A stretch of 64,000 nucleotides of DNA, taken from the NCBI GenBank assembly GCA_017962845.1, contig JAGCUN010000035.1, positions 62,001 to 126,000 on the forward strand. The letters run 5' to 3'. Below the pieces are notes generated by a model. That model did not search any database. It was not told the DNA's origin and saw only the letters and a list, made by a program, of their open reading frames with translations. The stretch is from Bacteroidales bacterium (lineage in GTDB: Bacteria > Bacteroidota > Bacteroidia > Bacteroidales > WCHB1-69). The first letter of the stretch is position 1; every line of letters starts with the position of its first letter. The position numbers and the translations under genes are program-made. Positions 50,229-57,900 of this stretch are shown here, piece by piece.

Positions 50229-51530
50229 TTATTTCCCGTTGATGAAGTCTACTAGTTTGCTGCCGAGCTGCTGGGTGTTCCATTTGGGATCTATGGTGAA
50301 GCCCATGGACTTTGCCAATTCTCGCAGGGCGGCTATGGCATTAGGACACGTTTCGCCGCCTTTGGTGACCACTACCTTGCTGTCGGGCAGGATGCCGACG
50401 ACAAAACCATTGGCACTGGCCGATTTCTTGAAATTGCCAGCAGGGGTGGCCGATGCGGCTTTCGCTACGGAAGGTTTCGTGTCGTTCTTGAACCGGAAAT
50501 ACTTTGCCTGCTTGTCTTTTGCTTGGTTGAACTTGCGCCAGTGAGCAAGCAACAGACAAAGATACTCTGCATCGGAAGTGCCTTCGAAAGGATTGCAATT
50601 TTCTCTCGTATATAATTCCACTACCGCTGTATTGAAATCAAATTGAGGTTTACCACTCTGTTTGTCAACACAATTAAAACCTTTTTTTACGGAAACCTCT
50701 TCTATCATTCGTTTTTTATAATCTGCATCTTTTTCGTAGAATTTGCCCTCCTCTTTTTCATCGGGTTTTGCATTCAATCCGAGGTTTTGGACAAACTCCA
50801 CATAATCATTGCGGCTTAGCAGCAACGACAAATTCCCGCCATTGAACTTGCCCATCCGCCACAGGTAGGCATCCAAGATGTCGAATTGCTGGTATTTGCC
50901 ATTGAACAACCCCTTGCCGTCAAACAATAATTCTCGAACTTTGTTGAGTGCCTGCACATAGCCTTCTATATTGTCATCAATGCCAGTCCACTGCGCTATA
51001 CCCAACATTTTGCACACGGTGGGGTATGCCTCCAGCGCCAGACTGTCGTAGATGGGGAAACCGAGTGGATATTTTTTCCGTGTTTCCTCATTACTGTATA
51101 AAGTATAGTAGGCATACTTGCTTAGCAGAGACATCTGCTTGCTGCCTTCCGAGAGGTTTTTCTGGATGCCGAATGGCTCTTGGAATAATCTGTGTTCATC
51201 CGTCCCTGTTCCGCAAGCGATATCATAGAAATACTGTCTCGCTCCCTCCTCTGTTTCACCAAGAAGATGATAAATCTTGTCCGCCATTTCCTCGAAGGAG
51301 AAATAACTGTAGGCGGCATTGGTGGAATAGAGCGAATCGATGACCACCAGACGCAGCATGATAGTGCCGGTATTGTATTCCTTGCTGGACTTAAATAGTT
51401 CACTGATCAGCAGTTTCTGGTCATTATATGTAGCCTGCTGCAGAGAAGGGGCCTCTTTGTCCAACTCCATCTCTGCAATGGCACGCATGACCGCAAGAAT
51501 TTGCGCTTTGCTCTCCGTATCCATGGTCAT
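50229..51530 (-). CDS. Large hypothetical protein of the basic-protein island
   Basis: A 433-residue soluble protein starting MTMDTESKAQILAVMRAI (ATG at 51530; a second ATG two codons later is equally possible). Mostly helical, with no catalytic motif I can name. Residues about 320-350 contain a Lys-rich AKDKQAKYFRFKN patch; a linker of Ala/Ser/Lys (SVAKAASATPAGNFKKSASA) precedes a C-terminal domain of about 60 residues (GFVVGILPDSKVVVTKGGET ... SKLVDFINGK). The linker composition resembles the tails of the neighbouring H1-like proteins. Family and function unknown. Confidence 0.6.
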   Translation of the reverse strand: MTMDTESKAQILAVMRAIAEMELDKEAPSLQQATYNDQKLLISELFKSSKEYNTGTIMLRLVVIDSLYSTNAAYSYFSFEEMADKIYHLLGETEEGARQYFYDIACGTGTDEHRLFQEPFGIQKNLSEGSKQMSLLSKYAYYTLYSNEETRKKYPLGFPIYDSLALEAYPTVCKMLGIAQWTGIDDNIEGYVQALNKVRELLFDGKGLFNGKYQQFDILDAYLWRMGKFNGGNLSLLLSRNDYVEFVQNLGLNAKPDEKEEGKFYEKDADYKKRMIEEVSVKKGFNCVDKQSGKPQFDFNTAVVELYTRENCNPFEGTSDAEYLCLLLAHWRKFNQAKDKQAKYFRFKNDTKPSVAKAASATPAGNFKKSASANGFVVGILPDSKVVVTKGGETCPNAIAALRELAKSMGFTIDPKWNTQQLGSKLVDFINGK

Positions 51531-51591
51531 CTTATTTTACATCCTGCATAAGACGGACGGAACGCCCCTTATGCTTATGATAAACGTTAGC

Positions 51592-52194
51592 TTATTTCCA
51601 CTCCCCTTTCTTGCAGCCGTCGGCTTCGCATTTCTTGTTGAGGGCTGAGAGGGTCAGCTCGTCGTTGGAGCCGCTGGTATAGTAACGGCTTCCATCTTTG
51701 GCAGTATAGCACACTTGGGCATAGAGGCCAAACACGGTGTCAAACTCTTTCTCCAAACTTTTTACCTTCTTGTTGCCACTGATGGAAATATCTCCACCTG
51801 AATCGGCACGCCGCACCGAGGCTAACGTCTTGTCCACATTAATGCCACTGATATTCTCGCCTTTGGCTACAGCTTGACGGGTATAACTGTAGCAAATCTT
51901 CAACCGCAGGTAAGGGAAATGCTTGTTGAATTCTTTCATCAGCGTACCAATTTTCTTGTTCCCAGTCACCGATAGTTCGACGGCGGTTTTTGCTGGGGGG
52001 GCTTTCTTTACGGCGGGTTTTGCCGCAGTGGTGGTTTTCTTCACGGTGGTTTTTGTTGCCGTTGCGGTTTTCTTTACGGGTGCTGCTTTCTTGGCTGCCG
52101 GTTTGGCGGCAGTGGTCTTTTTAGCCGCAGGTTTTGCAGTGGTGGTCTTCTTGACCGCAGGCTTGGCGGCAGGTTTCTTGGTGGTGGTTGCCAT
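51592..52194 (-). CDS. Histone-H1-like tail fused to a duplicated small domain
   Basis: A 200-residue protein. Residues 1-72 are a low-complexity Lys/Ala/Pro/Thr tail with many PAxKKxT repeats, like histone H1, Hc1 and AlgP tails that bind DNA. Residues about 73-200 hold two copies of the small domain also found at 49839: LSVTGNKKIGTLMKEFNKHF and ISISGNKKVKSLEKEFDTVF, each followed by a strand (LRLKICYS; YAQVCYTA). It resembles the AlgP/Hc1 nucleoid class only in the tail; the fused domain is not in those. DNA compaction is likely for the tail and unproven for the domain. Confidence 0.7.
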   Translation of the reverse strand: MATTTKKPAAKPAVKKTTTAKPAAKKTTAAKPAAKKAAPVKKTATATKTTVKKTTTAAKPAVKKAPPAKTAVELSVTGNKKIGTLMKEFNKHFPYLRLKICYSYTRQAVAKGENISGINVDKTLASVRRADSGGDISISGNKKVKSLEKEFDTVFGLYAQVCYTAKDGSRYYTSGSNDELTLSALNKKCEADGCKKGEWK

Positions 52195-52236
52195 AATAGT
52201 TTTGATTTAAGGGGTTTACAAATAATTCTCCTTTAT

Positions 52237-52267
52237 CTTAAAAAGGCGGGCTTTCACACCCGCCTTT
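52237..52267 (-). terminator. Terminator between the basic repeat gene and the H1-like gene
   Basis: A 9-bp stem AAAGGCGGG/CCCGCCTTT (52242-52267, loop CTTTCACA); on the minus strand it is followed by TTTTTAAG. It should end or attenuate transcription reaching the H1-like gene, so the genes here may be separately tuned. Confidence 0.8.
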
Positions 52268-52282
52268 GGTCGGCCATTATGC

Positions 52283-52552
52283 TTATTTGAATAATCGTTT
52301 AATTCTGTTCACCAGACTGTTCTGGGCTTTGCGGGCCTTGGCCATGCGGGCTGCGGCTGCCTTGCCCTCTTTGGTGCGCTGGTCCAAGTGGCCGTCGGCA
52401 CGGCGCTTGGCTGCAGTGGTGCTTTTCTTGACAACGGGTTTCTTCGCTGCCTTCTTCTGGGCTTCGCGGGCTTTCTTCGCGCGCTCCACCAACTCTTTGT
52501 ATTCTTTGGTCCGTTTATCGACCTTGCCGGATGCTGTTTTCTGTAATGCCAT
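52283..52552 (-). CDS. Short basic protein with two DxRTKE repeats
   Basis: Start at the ATG at 52552 (MALQKTASGKVDKRTKEYKE); a longer frame from 52582 overlaps the TerB-like gene. 89 residues, very basic. Two repeats of the same unit, SGKVDKRTKEYKELVERAKK and DGHLDQRTKEGKAAAARMAK, are joined by a Lys/Ala/Pro linker KKAAKKPVVKKSTTAAKRR like that of the H1-like protein. Probably nucleic-acid binding. No named family. Confidence 0.6.
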   Translation of the reverse strand: MALQKTASGKVDKRTKEYKELVERAKKAREAQKKAAKKPVVKKSTTAAKRRADGHLDQRTKEGKAAAARMAKARKAQNSLVNRIKRLFK

Positions 52553-52571
52553 AATCGTAAGTTTTTTATGG

Positions 52572-52976
52572 TTATTCTTCAATGATTAAGTCTTCTTCCT
52601 CGTTAACATATTCGTCGAGGATGGCGGTGGCGGCGTCTTCGTCCACTCCCAGGATGTCGGCAAAGGCGAAGAAGTTATCGACCTCGTCTTGTGCGAGGAA
52701 GGAGTCGGCGCACATCAGCTGGAGGCAGAGCGACAGGATGCCTTCGCCCTCTCCGGCAGCCACCTTTTGGGCAGCTGTTTCCAGATAGTTGGCGAGCGCG
52801 TCTTCGTCCATGTTTTCTGTGGCCTTGATTTCCGCTTCCAAGGTGGCGTTCAGCGTGGGCACTTCCAGCCCTTCGGCCAGGTCAGACACAAACTCTTTTT
52901 CAAATTCATCGTATTCTCCGTCGGCCCAAACTGCCGCAGCGAGAAATGATGAGAGAATTTTCGGATCAGTTTTCAT
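52572..52976 (-). CDS. TerB-like acidic protein
   Basis: A 134-residue, strongly acidic helical protein. AVWADGEYDEFEKEFVSDLA and the later CADSFLAQDEVDNFFAFADI match the two ADG(E/x)...E metal-site repeats of TerB/TerB-like domains (tellurite-resistance and stress-related, thought to act with membrane or Ca2+-binding partners). It is upstream of the basic repeat protein gene, 19 nt before that ATG. Opposite charge to its basic neighbours suggests a possible pairing, but this is speculation. Confidence 0.7.
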   Translation of the reverse strand: MKTDPKILSSFLAAAVWADGEYDEFEKEFVSDLAEGLEVPTLNATLEAEIKATENMDEDALANYLETAAQKVAAGEGEGILSLCLQLMCADSFLAQDEVDNFFAFADILGVDEDAATAILDEYVNEEEDLIIEE

Positions 52977-53033
52977 ACTTTTAATTTATTGTTGATTAAT
53001 AGTTTAAAGTTAATAATTGAAATTTGTCGATGC

Positions 53034-53960
53034 TTATTCCACCACCACAAATTCGGTTCTGCGGTTCTCGGGAGCCATGGGGTCGTCGGTGTTCTTCAGC
53101 TGGGTGGAGCCCAATCCGACGGCTTCGAGACGGCTCGCGTCAACGCCTTCGTTGCTGATGAGGAAATCCACAGCGGCTTGGGCGCGGCTTTCGCTCAGTT
53201 TCTGGTTGAACTCAGCATCACCCTCCGCACTGGTGTGGCCTTCGAGGCGCAACTTGACTTGCGGGTTCTTCTCCATCACCTTGGCCAAATCGTGGAGCAC
53301 AAACTTGGCGGCTTCGGGAAGGTCAGCCTTGCCTTTCTCGAACTCAGCAGCGTTGAAGTTCTTTTCAATCTCCTCGATCTGTTGCAGAAAAACGGTATCG
53401 TGCACCACCGTCACCACCTGTTTTTCCTGGGTGATTACTTCCGGTTGCTTGTTGCAGCCGCGAGCGAGCAGGATGGCCAAAATGGCGATGACAACTACTG
53501 CCGCGATAAGAATCCACAGCCACATTTTCGACTTGGCGGGGGCAGCGGGCGCGGGCGGAACGTAGCCGTTGAGGTATTCCAAACGGAAGGAACCCTTTTG
53601 TCCGAAACCCTTGTCGGCGGCCTCAAATTGTGCCACCTCGATGCCATATTGCGCGGCATGGCTCACCAGTCGGTCGAAGCTGGGCTTGGTCCACATCTTG
53701 ACCACAGCCACCTGGCTGCCGTCGCCCATGGTGAGCAGCTCATCCTCTTTCTGGAAAAAGCCGTCCCAATTGGCGTCCGTGCCTTTCTCGCCTGCTTTCA
53801 CAAAATTCTTCTTCACTCCGCTATCGGGATTCAATTCATCAGGGAAAGCCTTCTTGATGTCTTCCATTGTTGCCTGCGGATACATGACCATGTAGGCGTG
53901 CATGATGCCCAATGCGGTGCGGTTCTGGGCCTTGCCATAAACGCGAACTTTATTTACCAT
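53034..53960 (-). CDS. Membrane-anchored OmpA-family protein
   Basis: Start at the ATG at 53960 (MVNKVRVYGKAQNRTALGIM); a longer frame from 54014 has no promoter or homology support. 308 residues. The cytoplasmic N-terminal domain (1-115) includes MHAYMVMYPQATMEDIKKAF and WTKPSFDRLVSHAAQYGIEV. One TM helix (about 123-149, rich in Ala/Val/Ile, ending LARGC) follows, then a coiled coil and a C-terminal OmpA domain: LEGHTSAEGDAEFNQKLSES and ENRRTEFVVVE, the usual peptidoglycan-binding signature. The inside-out layout, cytoplasmic sensor to wall anchor, is uncommon for OmpA proteins. Confidence 0.8.
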   Translation of the reverse strand: MVNKVRVYGKAQNRTALGIMHAYMVMYPQATMEDIKKAFPDELNPDSGVKKNFVKAGEKGTDANWDGFFQKEDELLTMGDGSQVAVVKMWTKPSFDRLVSHAAQYGIEVAQFEAADKGFGQKGSFRLEYLNGYVPPAPAAPAKSKMWLWILIAAVVVIAILAILLARGCNKQPEVITQEKQVVTVVHDTVFLQQIEEIEKNFNAAEFEKGKADLPEAAKFVLHDLAKVMEKNPQVKLRLEGHTSAEGDAEFNQKLSESRAQAAVDFLISNEGVDASRLEAVGLGSTQLKNTDDPMAPENRRTEFVVVE

Positions 53961-54047
53961 AATATTTTTTTTAGTTAATAATCTAAGGCTAAATAATTTG
54001 CAAATATCCGACAAATTGACGTGTTTAACAAAAAACTACGCCCATTG

Positions 54048-54302
54048 TTACTTTGCATCCTGCCTATTATTACTTTGCAAATTCTCGCCGTGGTATAATG
54101 CGCTCAGGTCGGCGAAGAAGTCGTGGTGGAGGATGCAGGAGATTTTCATCAGTGTGTCGGTATCGATCCAGCGGCGAGAGAAGATGAGATAGACGTTGTT
54201 GCGGTGGCAGTTGAGTTGTTTCGCCAGCCATGAGACCTTGATCCCCTTCTGGGTAACCTGTTCTTTGATGAGATTGCCAATATGAAATGTGTTCTCAGGC
54301 AT
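54048..54302 (-). CDS. XRE-type helix-turn-helix regulator
   Basis: Start at the ATG at 54302 (MPENTFHIGNLIKEQVTQKG), because the upstream ATG at 54344 lies beyond the promoter. 84 residues. The HTH core is VTQKGIKVSWLAKQLNCHRN then NVYLIFSRRWIDTDTLMKIS, a lambda-repressor-like/XRE fold of minimal size. It is the only regulator in this island and is a plausible controller of the genes downstream. Operator unknown. Confidence 0.8.
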   Translation of the reverse strand: MPENTFHIGNLIKEQVTQKGIKVSWLAKQLNCHRNNVYLIFSRRWIDTDTLMKISCILHHDFFADLSALYHGENLQSNNRQDAK

Positions 54303-54329
54303 GCGGGAGGAGGTCTTGATTTGCGCCTG

Positions 54330-54337
54330 CAAAAATA
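54330..54337 (-). promoter_or_regulatory. Promoter -7 element (TATTTTTG) for the XRE regulator
   Basis: The minus strand reads TTGTATTTTTGCAGG; start near 54323, leader about 20 nt. It fixes the ATG at 54302 as start. Confidence 0.6.
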
Positions 54338-54481
54338 CAATCATTGTAGTCAGGGGCTCTGGTTCTTTTTGGTTCTTGTTAAGATGGGTTGTATAAATAA
54401 CTATGTTTCAGGGTGATGATGCATTGTAACCATATCAATCCTGTCATAATTCCTTTTTTTTTGAAAGTGTCAACCACAGCA

Positions 54482-54727
54482 TAAAAAAAGCGTGGAACCT
54501 ATTCCTTGCTTGACATCCGGGTTTCCACGCCCACTCATCTAACAAGTCATTCCACGCCGTAACAATTACGGCATTAGCAACTTATCCTTGATGAGTTTGT
54601 CCTCAAAAGAGGACGCTGTGGAAATTGGATGTCAAGGACAGCTACAAACGCTATCTAATATGTATTGGGTTGTTGGTTAGTGTATTATATTCCTGTTTTG
54701 ATTTTTCGTTAAACAACTGATGATTTA
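54482..54727 (-). ncRNA. Candidate structured noncoding RNA with U-rich 3' end
   Basis: Read on the minus strand. Pairs found: P1 54509-54518 with 54627-54636 (10 bp perfect); P2 54522-54528 with 54618-54624 (7 bp); P3 54533-54539 with 54590-54596 (7 bp); hairpin P4 54556-54572 (GCCGTAA, CAA loop, TTACGGC); hairpin P5 54599-54614 (GTCCTC, AAAA, GAGGAC). P3 and P5 lie side by side inside P2, a multibranch. The 3' end reads TTCCACGCTTTTTTTAT, and TTCCACGC can also pair perfectly with 54523-54530 to make a terminator that excludes P2. A promoter element lies at 54734. Family not recognised; not tRNA, tmRNA or SRP RNA by visible motifs; 6S-like RNA cannot be excluded. Confidence 0.6.
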
Positions 54728-54733
54728 AGGGTG

Positions 54734-54741
54734 CAAAGATA
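54734..54741 (-). promoter_or_regulatory. Promoter -7 element (TATCTTTG) for the RNA candidate
   Basis: The minus strand reads TTATTGTATCTTTGCACC, a TAnnTTTG match; start near 54727 gives a transcript of about 245 nt to the U-tract. No strong -33 TTTG. Confidence 0.55.
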
Positions 54742-54897
54742 CAATAATATCTTGTAACCGATGCCATTTTCTGAAAAAGTGGGACAAAGTATTCGTTGAA
54801 AAAATGACAACGAAGTGGTGTTTATTCGTTAAAAAAAAAGCAGCGATAGGGCACTAATTCACTGGAAATTCGTACTTTACAAAGAAAATGCCATAAC

Positions 54898-54934
54898 GAA
54901 CTTTTCGTCACGAAAAATTCGTCACGAAAAGTTC
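54898..54934. promoter_or_regulatory. Double palindrome TTCGTCACGAA, 48 bp past... ileS 3' flank
   Basis: Two copies of the 11-bp palindrome TTCGTCACGAA (54904-54914 and 54918-54928) spaced by one and a third helical turns (14 bp) lie within a longer inverted repeat with arms GAACTTTTCGT/ACGAAAAGTTC. It could be a dimer-of-dimers operator, or the ileS transcript's 3' hairpin. Located 49-85 bp downstream of the ileS stop on the minus strand. Confidence 0.5.
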
Positions 54935-54982
54935 AACATGTTTTACAACCGTTTTTTCAGCCTATGGCTGGCCAATACACCC

Positions 54983-57900
54983 TTACTTCCTGACCTTTAC
55001 TTTCACGCTCAAGCCATCGGTGATTTCGAAAACTTCACCCTCCACACCGGCCTTGATTTCCAGCGAGGTACAGAGCGTTTCCGTTTTGATGTAGTCGGCG
55101 AAGGTGGTGAAGGCCTTGTCGAGTTGCGGATGGTTTTCCACCTCGATGGTGATGCGGTCGGAAACGTCCATGTTGGAGTCCTTGCGGTAGTTCTGGATAC
55201 GGTTGACGAACTCGCGGGCGTAACCTTCGTTGAGCAAATCTTCCGTCAGCTCGATGTCGAGGGCCACGGTGAGCGCATCCTGGTTGGCCACAACCCAGCC
55301 CGGAATGTCTTCCGCCACAATCTCCACATCCGTCACGTCAATGGTCACCTCCTGTCCGTCAATGTTCAGCACGGCACTGCCGTTCTTCTCGATGGCGCGG
55401 ATGTCGTCCTGACTGAAGGCGGTGATGGCGGCGGCCACCTGCTTCATAATCTTGCCGCACTTGGGTCCTAACTTCTTGAAATCAGGCTTGATACGTTTTA
55501 CAAAGATACCGGCTTCGTCGGAGACGAACTCTACCTCCTTCACGTTGACTTCGTGCAAGATGAGGTCTTTTACCTTCTCGATCTGCTCCTTCAAGTTGGA
55601 GTTCTCCACCACAGGAATCATGATCTTGGCGAGCGGCTGGCGCACGCGGAGGTTCGACTTCTTACGCAACGAAAGAATCATGGAGCAAAGTTTCTGGGCT
55701 AACTGCATACGCTCTTCGAGCGGCTTGTCAATCAGCTCTTCGTGAACTTTCGGATAGTCGGAAAGGTGGATGGAGATGACATCCTCGCGGTGGGTGATGC
55801 TGTTCAGGTCGAGGAAGAGCTTGTCCATGAAGAACGGCGCGATGGGCGAGGCGATCTTGGCGATAGTCTCCAAGCAGGTGTAAAGGGTCTGATAAGCAGA
55901 CAGTTTGTCCTTGCCTTCGCCTTTCCAGAAACGGCGGCGGCAGAGGCGCACGTACCAGTTGCTCAGGTACTCGTTGACAAAATCTTGGATTTCGCGACCG
56001 GCTTTGGTCGGCTCGAAGTCGGCGTAGCACTCGTCGCAGTGTTTCACCAGCGTGTTGAGTTCGGAGAGAATCCAGCGGTCGATTTCGGGACGCTCGCTGT
56101 TCGGGATGTCAGCCTCCTTGTAGTCGAAACCGTCGATGTTGGCGTACATCGCGAAGAAGTTGTAGGTGTTGTAGAGCGTTCCGAAGAACTTGCGCTGCAC
56201 CTCGGCAATGCCTTCGGGATCGAACTTGAGGTTGTCCCACGGCTGGGCGTTGGTGATCATGTACCAGCGGGTGGCGTCGGGACCGTATTTCTCGATGGTG
56301 GCAAACGGGTCAACGGCGTTGCCGAGACGTTTCGACATCTTGTTGCCGTCTTTATCCAAAACCAAACCGTTGGAAACCACAGTTTTATAAGCCACGGAAT
56401 CGAAAATCATCGTGGCAATGGCGTGGAGGGTGAAGAACCAACCGCGGGTCTGGTCAACGCCTTCTGCGATGAAGTCGGCCGGGAAGTTCTTCTTGAAAAT
56501 ATCCTGATTTTCAAAAGGATAGTGCCACTGACAGTAGGGCATGGCGCCGGAGTCGAACCACACGTCGATGAGGTCGGTCTCGCGGGTCATCTTCTGACCG
56601 CTCGGGGAGACGAGGAAGATCTCGTCCACGTAGGGACGGTGCAGGTCAATTTTGTCGTAGTTTTCTTTGCTGAAATCGCCGGGCACGAAGTCCTTGTAAG
56701 GATTCTCTTTCATGATGCCGGCGGCGACGGCCTTGTTGATCTCGTTCACCAACTGTTCCACGGAGCCGATGCAGATCTGCTCTTTCTTGTCTTCGGTGGT
56801 CCAGATGGGCAGCGGGGTGCCCCAGAAGCGGGAGCGCGACAGGTTCCAGTCCACGAGGTTCTCCAGCCAGTTGCCGAAACGGCCGCTGCCGGTGGCGGCG
56901 GGTTTCCAGTAGATGGTCTTGTTGAGCTCGATCATCCGATCCTTTACAGCCGTGCTCTTGATGAACCAAGAATCCAGCGGGTAGTACAGAATCGGTTTGT
57001 CGGTGCGCCAGCAGTGCGGGTAGTTATGGACGTGCTTTTCAATCTTGAACACTTTGTGTTCGCCCTTGAGCCACAGACAGATGGTCACGTCGAGGTTTTC
57101 GGTCTCGGGCGTGGCGGCGGGGTCGTAGTCGTTTTTCACGTAGCGACCCTCAAATTGGCTATAGAGGTCTGCATTGACCTGATTTTTCACAAATTGCGGG
57201 TCGAGTTCGCTCATCAGGAAGAACTTGCCGGTCTTATCGACCATCGGCTGCGGGTTGCCGGCTTTGTCGATGAGCAGCATCGGGGCGATGCCGGCGTCGG
57301 CGGCCACACGCTTGTCGTCCGCACCAAAGGTGGGGGCGATATGCACGATACCTGTACCGTCCTCGGTGGTGACATAGTCGCCGGGGATGACCTCGAAGGC
57401 CTTGCCGTCGGGACGCATGAACGGGATGAGCTGTTCGTATTGGATGCCGACGAGTTTTTCACCCTTGATTTCGCCCAAAATCTGGAACGGGATGTTCTTG
57501 TCGCCGGGCTTGTAATCCTCGAAGGCGAGGTCTTTGTTCTTCTCGGGGAAGAAGTTGCCGACGAGCGGTTTGCCGAGGATCACCATGATGGGATCTCCGC
57601 TGTAGGCGTTGAAGGTCTTGACCAGCACGTAGTCGATTTTCGGGCCGACGGCGAGGGCGGTGTTGGACGGAAGGGTCCACGGGGTGGTGGTCCAGGCGAG
57701 GAAGTAGAGGTTGTTGGGCACGCCCTGTTCGCCGATGAACATCTGCACGTCGGTGGAGAGCACCTGGTCAGTGCGCACCTTGAACTGGCCCACGCAGGTG
57801 GTGTCCTTCACGTCGCGGTAGCAGCCGGGCAGGTTGAGCTCGTGCGAGCTGAGGCCGGTGCCGGCGGCGGGGGAGTAGGGCTGGATGGTGTAGCCCTTGT

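Larger units (their letters stand above)
54345..54982. other. Gene-poor 638-bp gap between ileS and the XRE gene
   Basis: No supported coding frame. It holds, from right to left on the minus strand: a double palindrome (54898-54934), an inverted repeat TTCGTTG/CAACGAA (54792-54814), a promoter element (54734-54741), an AT-rich leader, and a strongly structured RNA candidate with a U-tract (54482-54650). TTCGTT motifs followed by A-runs recur at 54792, 54825 and 54705. The 54345-54480 stretch shows nothing distinct. Confidence 0.7.

Noticed and set aside
51546..51574. Terminator between the 433-residue gene and the H1-like gene
   Set aside because: The GCATAAG/CTTATGC stem lacks a U-tract on either strand and has a 15-nt loop.
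54482..54727. T-box or tRNA-related leader for ileS
   Set aside because: The RNA is downstream of ileS on the same strand, not upstream, and shows no T-box sequence or specifier-loop pattern.
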